Positions 25,043 through 32,666 are shown, counted from the stretch's first letter. The stretch is 32,666 nt of DNA from DASWIG01 sp965371445 (GCA_965371445.1 CBDUYN010000113.1:1-32666), one strand, 5' to 3'. Notes: generated by a model from the letters alone, not told the origin. Program-made: numbers and translations.

Positions 25043-25135
25043 CAGGTGTCTCCTTTCTCGAAGTTCGGTGCGCCCTCCGTTGCGGGGCGCTCACCCGGGG
25101 AGACGGAGCCCGCCGCAAATGGACGCAGACTTTCT

Positions 25136-26237
25136 TCAGACCGCGCCGTCTCCCTGGTCGAGCCACAGCAAGAGGTTGTCGATCTCCGCGTCCGCATGGA
25201 GGCTCACGGTCTTCCCAACTCTCGCGGCCGACGGATCGAGCAGCGCCAACCGGTTCTCCGGCGGCGGCGTCACCACCGCCACCACCCAACGCCACCCGAA
25301 GCGTTCGCCCTCCGCTTCCATTCTCTTCCAGGCCGCCTTGCTGAAACGAAACGGCAACGACGAACGCTTCACCTGCACGCCGAGCTGACGCGGACCGCGA
25401 GTCGCCAGCAGGTCAAAAGCGCCCCGCGACGCCCGCGACTGATAGACCAGGCCGAAGCCCATGCGCGCCAGGTGCTCGGCGACCGCGATCTCCGCCTCGT
25501 CGCCGATCACGCGCATCGCCGTCACGGTCCCGCCCGGACGGCGCCAAGACAGCCAGAGGCCGAAGACCGGGTCGGCGAGACGGTAACGTCCGTCCGGGTC
25601 GCGGACCACCGCGTCCTGGAGACGTTCCAGGTAGCGGACCGTTGCGCCCGAGGGGTTGTGGATCGCCTTCGCGACCTCGGAGAGCCGGAGCGGTCCGCTG
25701 GCGAGAGCCTCCAGGGTCTTCGCCAGGTAGCCGGAACGGCCGACCAGACGCTGAAGCTCGTTCTCGAAGTAGAGCGCCAGTCTGCCGGTGCGCGAGAAAA
25801 CGAGGTTCTGTAAAGCCTGTTTCAGCGCGCCGTCCTCTTCCGGCGCCACCTGCCGGACGAGTGTCTCGCCCAAGAGCTGAAGATAGAAGGGATGACCGCC
25901 CATCACGTCGAATGCCCGCCGAGCCAGCTCCGCGGACAAGGGCCGCTCGGCCGGTGCGTTCTCCCGTAGCAACCGGATCGCCTCCGGCCGGCGGAAGGGT
26001 CCCAGCTCCAGGGTCGAGAAGTGCTGGAAGAAAGGCGAGTGCTCGTCGGTGACGAGGTGGGTCAACATGGCGCGGGCGGAGCCCGAGATCACGTAGCCGG
26101 TCCGGCGGTGCTGCTGCCAGCGGCTGCGCAGAAGGGGCAGGAGGTCGCCCGCCGGACCCCGCGACGGCAGGGCCGCCAGCTCCTGGAACTCGTCCCAGAC
26201 CACCAGGAAGTGGAGCTTCAGAGCCGTGGCGATCGTC
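25136..26237 (-). pseudogene. AAA ATPase (archaeal type) with nuclease-like C-terminus, missing its N-terminus
   Basis: The frame begins in the middle of an ATPase domain. LHFLVVWDEFQELAALP is the Walker B strand, and GYVISGSARAMLTHL (sensor-like) and MGGHPFYLQLLGETLV follow. The Walker A segment, normally about 80-100 residues upstream, is absent. The C-terminal part holds a winged helix (LRLSEVAKAIHNPSGATVRYLERL) and a PD-(D/E)XK-like domain (GAFDLLATRGPRQLGVQVKRS). No good start or Shine-Dalgarno exists. The only early start codon is GTG at 26203, inside the Walker B strand. Upstream, the sequence changes abruptly into the start of an FAD oxidoreductase. The gene is therefore a 5'-truncated remnant or the product of a misjoin. 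Confidence 0.75.
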
Positions 26238-26319
26238 GTCCAAGCCGCAGGGCGGAGACGCTCCCGCCGAAGCCCGAACCGATGACGATCCAGTCGTAGT
26301 CGAAGCCGTTCTCACTCAC
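26218..26319 (-). pseudogene. N-terminal stub of an FAD-dependent (GMC-like) oxidoreductase
   Basis: A GTG start behind AGGAAG encodes 27 residues that match the FAD-binding N-terminus of GMC/cholesterol-oxidase-like enzymes (DYDWIVIGSGFGGSVSALRL). The sequence then leaves the family at about 26238 and stops at 26218 after six unrelated codons. It starts 10 bp after the NtrY-like kinase stop, as expected for an operon gene. The body of the enzyme, normally about 500 residues, has been replaced by the truncated ATPase. Confidence 0.7.
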
Positions 26320-26328
26320 TTGGGCTTC

Positions 26329-28557
26329 CTAGTAGAACGGGATCTCGAGGGTGAAGACCGTCCCCTTCGGACGGTTGTCCTCGACCCGGATGCGGGCGTG
26401 GTGCTCGGCGACGATGCGCTGGACGATCGCGAGCCCCAGGCCCGTGCCGCGGCCCTTGGTCGAGAAATAGGGCAGGAAGAGCTTCTCCTTGTCCTCGGGA
26501 CGGACACCCTTGCCCGTGTCGGCGACGTGGAGCAGGAGGACGCCGTTCGAGCGGACGGTCGAGACGACGACCTCGCCGGGAGCCTCGGTCGAGTCGACGG
26601 CGTTGTCGAGGAGGTTCGTGAGGACGCTTTTGAGCTGATCCGGGTCGAAGCTTGCCTCGGCCGCCTCCGGGTCGATGCGCGCCTCGACCTCGACGCCGGG
26701 CTTGACGCCGCGGTAAAGGCTGACCGTCTCCTGGACGAACTTATCGAGGTCGATCAGCTGCGGCTGCGGCCGCGGCATGCGGGCGTAGCGGGAGAACTCG
26801 TCGACCATGTTCTTAAGCGTCTCGACCTCGCGGACGATGATCTCGAAGCCTTCCTCGAGGAGCTTGCCGAGCTGCGGGTCGCCCTGTTGGTGTTTCTTGA
26901 GCAACCGCTCGGCGGTGAGCTTGATCGGCGTCAGGGGGTTTTTGATCTCGTGGGCGATGCGGCGGGCCACCTCGGTCCAGGTGGCCATCTTCTGGGCGTA
27001 GATGAGCTCGGTCAGGTCTTCGAGCACCATGACCCGTCCGCCGGGGGCGTCGCCGGTCGAGGGGAGGAGGGTGACCTTGACCTCCAGCGTCTTCCAGACG
27101 CTGCCGACGACGAGGCGCACCTCGTCGCTCGCCATCTCGCCGGCCGCCATCTCCTGGTTCAGGACGTCGAGGAGCTTGCCGCGCTCCGGATCGCTCCAGG
27201 TCTCCGTGACCGGTTTCCCCATGACGTCCTCGTCGGTCTGGTTCAAGATCTTCAAGGCCGCGCCGTTGCAGGTGCGGATCGTGCCCGTGGCGTCGATCGA
27301 GAGCACGCCGGCGGCGACGTTCTGGATCACGGCGCGGATGCGCTTGGTGGCCTCGAGGAGCTCGCGGCTGCGCCGGTCGACGAGGAGCTTGTTGCGCTGG
27401 AGCTCCTCGGTCATGCTGTTGAACGCGTCGACCAAAACGCCCAGCTCGTCGTCCACGGCGATCTCGACACGGTACTCCAGGTCGCCGCTCGACACCCGCC
27501 GGGTCGCCTCTGCCAATTCCTGGATCGGCTCCGTCAACCGGCGCGCCAGGCGCAGGCCGATCGACGAGAACGCGACGATGACGAGCAGCGTCACCATCAG
27601 GAGGATCAGGAGATAGCTCATCCTGATGTCCTCTTTCTGCGCCTTGACCTGGAGGAACTGCTGGTAGGTCAGGATGAGCTGGCGCTGTTTTTCGGCGATG
27701 TCGCGCGGCAGGACCGTCCCGGCGACGGCGACGGTGTACTCGGGAGCCGGTGGACCGTCGATGTCGGGGTCGGCCGCGGCGTCGCCGTCACGGCGGGCGG
27801 CACGGGCGGCGAGGATCAGCCGGCCCTCAATGTCGGGCGAGGTTTCGATGTGGATCGCCTCGCCGCGCTCCATGGCCTCGTTCAGGAAGCGGTTGAGGCT
27901 CCGGAACCTGGGGTCGCGGCGTAATACCCGCGGGTCGGCGATGGCATGGATCGCCTCGGTACCGTCGTAGATCGCCAGGTAGTGGACTCCGAGCTCCCGG
28001 CGCAGCTCCTGCATGTGGTGAAAGAGCTCCGCCGTGTCGCGCAGGTCCCCCAGGTCGAACCCTTTGGCGTCCTCGAGAAAGCGGCCGGCGTCGCGGAGGT
28101 TCGTGGTCTCGATCTGCTCGACCAGCGCCTCGGCGGTGGCGGCGGCCTGGGCCACGACGTCCTCGATCGGCAGGCTGAACCACTGGTCGAAGACGTCAAC
28201 GAGAAACGACGTCGCGAAGGGAAAAGGAATGAGCACCGGGATCAGCGAGAGCGCAATCGCCGAGGCGACGAGCTTGGTCTGGAACTTCGAGCGTTTGCGG
28301 TCGACCAGGAGGCGGAAAACCGTCCGGAAGAGGATGAAAAGGATCGTCAGGATGAGGATGATGTTGACGTACCAGAGGGCAAAGAGGAGGACGCGGTTCG
28401 CCAGCACGCCTTCAGGCAGGCCCTTGCCCCGCTGCAGCAGGTAGAGGAAACCGAAGAAGACGGCAAGCAGAGCCGCCAGGCCGGCGAAGACGACGCGGTT
28501 GTCCGTCTTGTGAAGCCGAAACTGCTCGCCGAGGTCGCCCTTGGCCGCGCGGCTCAC
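26329..28557 (-). CDS. NtrY-like sensor histidine kinase
   Basis: A 742-aa membrane kinase with three helices near the N-terminus (about 21-42, 57-80, 96-118) and an extracytoplasmic sensor region. A fourth helix lies at about 314-337, followed by a HAMP linker (RRLTEPIQELAEATRRV). The PAS domain (NVAAGVLSIDATGTIRTCN) precedes the H-box RRIAHEIKNPLTPIKL with H536. The ATPase domain has NLLDNAVDS, DTGKGV and LPYFSTKGRGTGLGLAI. The layout and the H-box are those of NtrY, which phosphorylates the sigma-54 activator NtrX. No response regulator gene is next to it. The start is GTG and overlaps the upstream DUF4390 stop (GTGA), indicating translational coupling. A sigma-54 promoter elsewhere in the window makes an NtrX-type partner conceivable. 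Confidence 0.9.
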   Translation of the reverse strand: MSRAAKGDLGEQFRLHKTDNRVVFAGLAALLAVFFGFLYLLQRGKGLPEGVLANRVLLFALWYVNIILILTILFILFRTVFRLLVDRKRSKFQTKLVASAIALSLIPVLIPFPFATSFLVDVFDQWFSLPIEDVVAQAAATAEALVEQIETTNLRDAGRFLEDAKGFDLGDLRDTAELFHHMQELRRELGVHYLAIYDGTEAIHAIADPRVLRRDPRFRSLNRFLNEAMERGEAIHIETSPDIEGRLILAARAARRDGDAAADPDIDGPPAPEYTVAVAGTVLPRDIAEKQRQLILTYQQFLQVKAQKEDIRMSYLLILLMVTLLVIVAFSSIGLRLARRLTEPIQELAEATRRVSSGDLEYRVEIAVDDELGVLVDAFNSMTEELQRNKLLVDRRSRELLEATKRIRAVIQNVAAGVLSIDATGTIRTCNGAALKILNQTDEDVMGKPVTETWSDPERGKLLDVLNQEMAAGEMASDEVRLVVGSVWKTLEVKVTLLPSTGDAPGGRVMVLEDLTELIYAQKMATWTEVARRIAHEIKNPLTPIKLTAERLLKKHQQGDPQLGKLLEEGFEIIVREVETLKNMVDEFSRYARMPRPQPQLIDLDKFVQETVSLYRGVKPGVEVEARIDPEAAEASFDPDQLKSVLTNLLDNAVDSTEAPGEVVVSTVRSNGVLLLHVADTGKGVRPEDKEKLFLPYFSTKGRGTGLGLAIVQRIVAEHHARIRVEDNRPKGTVFTLEIPFY

Positions 28558-29183
28558 TCCTCGTCCTCCTGCGCTTTCTCCTCCTCGGCGGCTTCCTCGG
28601 TATGACCGTTTGGCCCGACCTTGAAGCGCTGGGACTCGACCCAGTCGGTGGTGCGGATCGAGGGGATGAAAAAGAGGATGGAACGGGTGCCGAGCTCGGC
28701 CCGCACCCGGACGTAGAGGTGCTCGCCGGAAAGACCCTCGAGGGAGAAGATCTCGAGCCGCCCGACCTCGACCAGGGTGGCGTAGAGCTCTTCCAGGTCG
28801 CGGATCAGGCGGCTTTCGATCAGATCGCCGTCGTGCTTGTAGTTGACCAGGTACTCGCGGCTGACGGCGTTGTACATGACGATGACCTGGAGGCTGCCGG
28901 TCTCGACGTTCTTGTTGAACCAGCCCTTGCGTACCCGTACGAGATCGAAGTCGAAGACGATCCCGGTCGCAAGGCCGCTGGCGATCCTCTGCTGCAGCTT
29001 CTCGTCGAGGGCGCCTTCGAGCTTGAAGGAGACGAAGACTTTCTGTCCTTCGATCTCCATCAAAAGGTCGACGATCCGGGCCTTTTCGCCGTCCTTGGCC
29101 GGCGCGGGAAGGACGAGGGCAAGCGCCGCCAGCAGGGCACCGGCCAGGAGGATCTTGCGAGATGGGAAGAGGAGCCTTCGCAT
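28554..29183 (-). CDS. DUF4390 family exported protein
   Basis: A 209-aa protein with an N-terminal signal sequence (ILLAGALLAALALVLPAPA). The body matches the DUF4390 pattern: VSFKLEGALDEKLQQRIASG, GIVFDFDLVRVRKGWFNK, SREYLVNYKHDG and ELYATLVEVGRLEIF. The tail is Glu-rich. Genes of this family commonly precede an NtrY-like kinase, as here, and may be the periplasmic partner of its sensor; the function is otherwise unknown. The start at MRRLLFP gives a proper signal peptide; the longer frame from 29231 adds a non-homologous stretch across the smpB promoter. Translation is coupled to the kinase by a 4-base overlap. Confidence 0.82.
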   Translation of the reverse strand: MRRLLFPSRKILLAGALLAALALVLPAPAKDGEKARIVDLLMEIEGQKVFVSFKLEGALDEKLQQRIASGLATGIVFDFDLVRVRKGWFNKNVETGSLQVIVMYNAVSREYLVNYKHDGDLIESRLIRDLEELYATLVEVGRLEIFSLEGLSGEHLYVRVRAELGTRSILFFIPSIRTTDWVESQRFKVGPNGHTEEAAEEEKAQEDEE

Positions 29184-29266
29184 AGCCTGCAAAACTCTAG
29201 CACCTTTTGAGGCGGCGGCTAGGCATCCCACCTCCCGGGCATTAGAATGCGCGCCGGAGACGGACG

Positions 29267-29737
29267 ATGTCTACGACCCCCTACATCCGCCAGCTGGCCT
29301 CGAACCGCAAGGCCCGCCACGACTACCACATCCACGAGGACTTCGAGGCGGGGCTCGTCTTGACCGGCACCGAGGTCAAGGCGGCGCGTTCGGGCAAGGT
29401 CCAGCTCAAGGAATCCCACGTCGAGCTTCGGGACGGCGAGGCGTTCCTCGTCGGGGTCCACATCAGCCCCTACAGCCACGGCAACCGCGAGAACCACGTC
29501 CCGGACCGGCCGCGCAAGCTCCTCTTGAAGCGCCGCGAGATCGAGCGCCTCTGCGGCCGGGTCCAGGCCAAGGGCTTCACCGTCGTCCCGTTGAAGCTCT
29601 ACCTGAAGGGCAACCTGATCAAGGTCTCGATCGCCCTCGTCTCGGGCAAGAAGCTCTACGACAAGCGCCAGGCGGAGAAAGAGCGCGAGATGGACCGCGA
29701 GGCCCGCGAGGCCATGAAGACGGCGGTGCGCGGCTAG
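29267..29737 (+). CDS. smpB: SsrA-binding protein SmpB
   Basis: A 156-aa protein that binds tmRNA and delivers it to stalled ribosomes for trans-translation. Family hallmarks are NRKARHDYHIHEDFEAGLVL, TGTEVKAARSGKVQL, ESHVELRDGEAFLVGVHI, the HGNRENH motif and the basic tail KKLYDKRQAEKER. Length is typical. A GGAGA site and a TAGAAT hexamer at 29243-29248 precede the start, so the leader would be only about 12 nt. The tmRNA gene itself (ssrA) was not seen in the window. The SGNH hydrolase starts 17 bp downstream and may be co-transcribed. Confidence 0.96.
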   Translation: MSTTPYIRQLASNRKARHDYHIHEDFEAGLVLTGTEVKAARSGKVQLKESHVELRDGEAFLVGVHISPYSHGNRENHVPDRPRKLLLKRREIERLCGRVQAKGFTVVPLKLYLKGNLIKVSIALVSGKKLYDKRQAEKEREMDREAREAMKTAVRG

Positions 29738-29753
29738 AAGATCCGGCCGGGCC

Positions 29754-30929
29754 ATGACGAAGACGACGACAGCCGAGCTGTCTCTCACCAGACGAGCTGG
29801 CTTTGCCGCTCTGGCCGTCGTCCTCGCCGCGGCCCTCGGCCTGGTCGTCTGCGAGCTCGTCCTGCGGCTTCGCCAGGGCACTGCCGTGCGGGCGCAGCTT
29901 GCCCTCCTCCGGGAAAACCCCCAGGGCACCGGCTCCTACCGCCTACGCCGCGACCTCGACGTCACCACCCACATCGGAAGCCGGACGGTGACGATTACGA
30001 CCAACACCTACGGCATGCCTCAGGGCCCGGTGACGCGGGAGAGCCCCCAGGGCCGGACGCGGATCGCCTTCCTCGGCGATTCGTTCACCTTCGGCCTCTG
30101 GGCCACCGACTCGACCAGGAGCTTCGTCGGCGTCGTCGCCGAGCGCCTCGGCACCCAGCGCTTCGAGGTGCTCAACTTCGGCGTCACCGGCTACGGCCTC
30201 GACGACATGGCGCTGCTCCTACGCGAAGAGGCCGCCGCCTTTGCGCCACGCTTCATCGTCGTCACCTTCTACGCCGGCAACGACTTCGCCGACACCCATC
30301 TCGGTCTCGAAAAGATGGCGCTCAAGGGCGGTACCGTCCGTTTCGACGAGGAGAACCTGAAGCGCAAGATCCCCGCCGAGCACCGCCGCCACGTGGGGCG
30401 CGTCGAGTCCGGACGGCAGTTCTTGCGCCAGCGCTTCGCGACCTACCACGTGATCGCCGGGTTGAAGCGAGTGCTTTTCTTCGACGTCGAGGACCTCTTC
30501 CAGGACTCTCTCGCTCCGAGCGCCGAATTCCTTTCCTACACCTTCTGGTCGCAGATGCCCTATCCGCCGGTGGCCAGGGAGGCCCGCGACGCCTCGCTCC
30601 GGAGCCTCGACGAGATCCACGGCCTCGCCGAAGGCCTCGACGCCCAGCTCCTCGTGGTGGCGGTTCCCTACCTCGACCAAGTCTACGTCCGGGCGCCGAG
30701 CGGTCCCGGCTACGACGCCGCGCGGCCGCAACGCTTCGTCGAGGAGTGGGCCGAAAGCCGCGGCGTCAGCTACCTCGACCTGCTCCCACCCCTGCGGGAG
30801 CAGGCCGCCGAGAAGCGCGAGGAGCTTTACGTCCGCGGCGAGATCCATTTCAACGACGCCGGGCACGCCGTCGTCGGCGAGTGGCTCTACGAGTGGCTCG
30901 CCACCCTCATCCGGGGCGCCGGCCGGTGA
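29754..30929 (+). CDS. Membrane-anchored SGNH/GDSL-family hydrolase
   Basis: A 391-aa protein with one N-terminal membrane helix (AGFAALAVVLAAALGLVVCELVL). The SGNH domain follows: block I FLGDSFTFG with nucleophile S110, block II NFGVTGYGLDD, block III FYAGNDF, and block V HFNDAGHAVV with D368 and H371. These supply the complete catalytic set. Such anchored SGNH proteins remove or transfer acyl groups on envelope polysaccharides or lipids. Which substrate is meant here cannot be told. The start lies 17 bp after smpB. The 3' end overlaps the arsM 3' end by 23 bp on the opposite strand. Confidence 0.85.
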   Translation: MTKTTTAELSLTRRAGFAALAVVLAAALGLVVCELVLRLRQGTAVRAQLALLRENPQGTGSYRLRRDLDVTTHIGSRTVTITTNTYGMPQGPVTRESPQGRTRIAFLGDSFTFGLWATDSTRSFVGVVAERLGTQRFEVLNFGVTGYGLDDMALLLREEAAAFAPRFIVVTFYAGNDFADTHLGLEKMALKGGTVRFDEENLKRKIPAEHRRHVGRVESGRQFLRQRFATYHVIAGLKRVLFFDVEDLFQDSLAPSAEFLSYTFWSQMPYPPVAREARDASLRSLDEIHGLAEGLDAQLLVVAVPYLDQVYVRAPSGPGYDAARPQRFVEEWAESRGVSYLDLLPPLREQAAEKREELYVRGEIHFNDAGHAVVGEWLYEWLATLIRGAGR

Positions 30930-31740
30930 GCTTGGCGCTCCACACCTTGCCCTCGAGCTGGCCCAGATAGGAGTCGAGGAGGCCGGGGTCGATCCCGAAG
31001 CTCTCCAGGTCCGAGCCCACGAGGTCGCGGACCTGCTCCACGGTGTAGACGAGCCGGTCCGTCACCTCGACGTCCTCCAGGCCCGCCTCTTCGAGGCCCG
31101 CGACGTAGGCCTCCTCGGAGATCGCCCCCGCCACGCAGGCAGCGTAGGCCGCGGCGTGCTCGCGGATCTCCTGCGGCAGCTCCTCGGTCACGATGTCGGA
31201 GATCGAGAACCGCCCGCCGGGGCGCAGCACCCGGTGGATCTCTGAGAAGACCCGGTCTTTTTCGGGCGAGAGGTTGATCACGCAGTTCGAGATCACCCAG
31301 TCGACCGAGGCGTCGTCGGCCGGCATCTCTTCGATGATGCCTTTGCGGATCTCGATCTGGTCGTATCCGGCCCGGGCGGCGTTCTTGCGCGCCACCTCGA
31401 TCATCGAGTCGGTCATGTCGACGCCGATCACCTTGCCTTCCGGCCCCACCTTCTTCGCCGCGATCAGGAGGTCGAAGCCGGCTCCTGATCCCAGGTCGAG
31501 GACCGTCTGTCCCGCCTCGACGCCCGAGAAGGCCAGCGGATTTCCGCACCCGAAAGAGCTCACCTCGGCGTGCTCTTGCGCCTCCTCGCCGTAACCGGCA
31601 AGCTTCGCTGCCACACCGATGAGGGCATCGCCGCCGCTGGTGTCGCCGCCACAGCAGCCGCCCGCTTTCGTGATCGCCGCCGCGTAGGCATCCGACACCT
31701 GGGAACGGACCTCTTCACTCGTTTTCGCCACACTCGTCAT
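30907..31740 (-). CDS. arsM: Arsenite methyltransferase ArsM
   Basis: A 277-aa SAM-dependent methyltransferase that converts arsenite to methylated, partly volatile arsenicals. The SAM-binding motif is VLDLGSGAGFDLLIAAKKVG, with GVDMTDSMIEVARKNA. The family-specific block VISNCVINLSPEKDRVFSEI contains C153, and AACVAGAISEEAY contains C202. These are the pair expected to hold As(III), with C65 in FGCGNP as the third conserved cysteine. An extra GGCCGGD near the N-terminus (C29, C30) is common in bacterial ArsM. The start is fixed by AAGGAG. It lies 13 bp after arsR, so the two form an operon controlled by the repressor. Confidence 0.95.
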   Translation of the reverse strand: MTSVAKTSEEVRSQVSDAYAAAITKAGGCCGGDTSGGDALIGVAAKLAGYGEEAQEHAEVSSFGCGNPLAFSGVEAGQTVLDLGSGAGFDLLIAAKKVGPEGKVIGVDMTDSMIEVARKNAARAGYDQIEIRKGIIEEMPADDASVDWVISNCVINLSPEKDRVFSEIHRVLRPGGRFSISDIVTEELPQEIREHAAAYAACVAGAISEEAYVAGLEEAGLEDVEVTDRLVYTVEQVRDLVGSDLESFGIDPGLLDSYLGQLEGKVWSAKLTGRRPG

Positions 31741-31753
31741 GTTGAAGCTCCTT

Positions 31754-32137
31754 TCAAGCTTTCTTGTCGGTACCATCTTCCTGAGCTCCAGGGCCGCAAC
31801 AGGCCGCCGCACAGCGGTCGAGCGCGTCGGCCACCTCGCGCAGGGCACCGGAGAGGGCGTCGCAGCGGAGCCGGTAGCGCACCTCCCGGCCCTGCCGCTC
31901 CGCCGCCACCAGCCCGGCGTCATGGAGCGTCTTCAGATGACGCGACACCCCCGAGAGGTGCACTCCGCAACAGCTCGCCACCTCGGTGACCGTCAGCGGT
32001 CCCCGCGTCATGGCCAGACGTCCCAACACGCTCAGACGTGTCGTGTCGCCCAGGGCGCGGAAGATCGCCGGGTCGAGGATCTCCTCGAAGTCGAAGGCGG
32101 CTGTCGGGGCTCGGCAGGGGGTCGTCGTCTCGTTCAT
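31754..32137 (-). CDS. arsR: ArsR-family metalloid-responsive repressor
   Basis: A 127-aa winged-helix repressor. FRALGDTTRLSVLGRL is the usual ArsR opening, and the recognition helix is CCGVHLSGVSRHLKTL. The candidate arsenite ligands are C56-C57 just before that helix and C109/C113/C114 at the C-terminus. This is the CC-type arrangement and not the classical CVC box. It should release DNA on binding As(III) and so derepress arsM, 13 bp downstream. The start codon ATG at 32137 has no Shine-Dalgarno and lies 6 nt after a -10-like TATGGT, which suggests a leaderless transcript. The longer frame reaching 32653 translates the promoter and terminal repeats and is rejected. Confidence 0.92.
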   Translation of the reverse strand: MNETTTPCRAPTAAFDFEEILDPAIFRALGDTTRLSVLGRLAMTRGPLTVTEVASCCGVHLSGVSRHLKTLHDAGLVAAERQGREVRYRLRCDALSGALREVADALDRCAAACCGPGAQEDGTDKKA

Positions 32138-32143
32138 GGGAGT

Positions 32144-32173
32144 ACCATAGCACGTTTGCGCAAGAATGCAAGC
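32144..32173 (-). promoter_or_regulatory. arsR promoter and probable operator
   Basis: On the minus strand, TTGCAT (32171-32166), a 16-bp spacer and TATGGT (32149-32144) form a promoter. The inverted repeat GCTTGC-N8-GCAAAC (32173-32154) covers the -35 box and spacer, a natural site for ArsR. The 11-mer ATGCAAGCATC at 32166-32176 recurs in the terminal tandem repeat. Confidence 0.55.
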
Positions 32174-32204
32174 ATCTGGGTGAAACTTCTTCCCCGCTGG
32201 GACC

Positions 32205-32282
32205 GCCGGCGTCTCGCCGGCTCTTCGTCCCGGAGGGACGGAAGTTGGCAGCCCCCCCAATTCCCCCGCCCTGAACGGGCGG
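32205..32282. repeat. REP-like cluster of three hairpins
   Basis: The three stems are GCCGGC-GTCTC-GCCGGC (32205-32221), CGTCCC-GGA-GGGACG (32226-32240) and CCGCCC-TGAAC-GGGCGG (32266-32282). The middle stem has the same arms as the first stem of the 8108-8148 element. The cluster lies in non-coding DNA upstream of arsR. Confidence 0.6.
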
Positions 32283-32612
32283 AATCTGAGGCCGTGGTCG
32301 GACAAGCGGCGCCGCGGGGCTTGCCGCAGCGCTCGGCCCGGCTCAGCCCTTGCCCAGCGGCGGCGGTGTCGGTTAGGCTTGACGTCGGCGCAACGAGGAA
32401 CCAAGAAGGCGCAATGGGGCCTACAAAGGCAATATCTGACGGCCCGGCGCCTCAAGCCAAAGGAGCAGATGCGTGGGCAGACACGGTCGAAGGCGAGAGC
32501 GGTCCGGACGGCGGCGGAGGCCGCAGGTGGCCGCCGGGAGCTCCGGCAGGAGTTCTGGGCAGCGCGGTGGACCGGCTCGCGCACCGGGACCTGGAGGGTT
32601 GAATCGTGTAGA
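32283..32612. other. No recognised gene
   Basis: Short plus-strand frames cross this stretch (for example 32379-32627), but the translations are Arg/Gly/Ala-rich with no family resemblance, and no ribosome-binding site was identified for them. Nothing else is recognised before the terminal repeat begins. Confidence 0.4.
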
Positions 32613-32666
32613 AGCATCCAGATGTAGATGCAAGCATCCAGATGTAGATGCAAGCATCCAGATGTA
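32613..32666. repeat. 20-bp tandem repeat running off the contig end
   Basis: The unit AGCATCCAGATGTAGATGCA is present as two perfect copies (32613-32632, 32633-32652) and a 14-bp partial copy to the last base. Adjoining units create GATGC-AA-GCATC palindromes. There are no unique spacers, so it is not CRISPR. The true copy number is unknown. Confidence 0.92.

Noticed and set aside
32379..32627. 82-aa basic frame at the right end
   Set aside because: It has no family resemblance, runs into the tandem repeat and has no identified ribosome-binding site.
32613..32666. Possible CRISPR array at the contig end
   Set aside because: The units are contiguous 20-bp repeats with no unique spacers, and no cas genes are present.

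Overview
The window is a contig from a GC-rich bacterium, most likely an acidobacterium or close relative. The best lineage marker is a secreted protein with the VWFA-related domain typical of Acidobacteriota. The NtrY-like kinase, the glutaredoxin-thioredoxin reductase fusion and the codon bias fit but do not prove it. The contig appears to begin inside the 3' end of a group II intron and ends inside a 20-bp tandem repeat, so both ends look like repeat-limited assembly breaks.

Layout. Bases 1-456 hold an intron-like remnant and no recognised gene. Bases 457-4296 form a visibly AT-richer, probably acquired operon of four genes: a phosphoribosyltransferase-like protein, an unrecognised 319-aa protein, a cupin fused to a TrpF-like isomerase, and a MazG-like nucleotide pyrophosphohydrolase. 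GC-rich host-type genes follow. These are a frameshifted glutaredoxin-TrxB fusion, a VWFA-related exported protein, and a tandem pair of about 1,090-aa secreted metalloproteases with parallel beta-helix tails. The upstream protease has a textbook sigma-54 promoter with two identical palindromes further upstream. Next come glpK, an alpha/beta hydrolase, a broken membrane GAF gene, fabI, and sucB-lpdA (2-oxoglutarate dehydrogenase E2 and E3).

Bases 22.7-26.3 kb are an accessory stretch. It holds a DUF4143 ATPase behind three palindromes spaced exactly 32 bp, a SigZ-like sigma factor with a tiny 11-cysteine protein, and a decapitated second ATPase joined to the first 27 codons of an FAD oxidoreductase. 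The right end carries a DUF4390/NtrY-like kinase pair, smpB, an SGNH hydrolase, and an arsR-arsM arsenic-methylation operon.

How the genes connect. The four-gene island combines PRPP-type chemistry, an Amadori-type isomerase fold and a nucleotide pyrophosphatase. That suggests a nucleotide-centred biosynthetic or conflict system, and it is the best candidate here for something undescribed. The arsR-arsM pair and the SigZ/Cys-rich pair are both plausible metalloid-response units. Twin or triple hairpins with TTGA/TCAA-type loops recur at three intergenic sites and look like a dispersed REP-like family. Several frameshifts (trxB, the GAF gene) could be sequencing errors or real decay; the sequence alone cannot decide.
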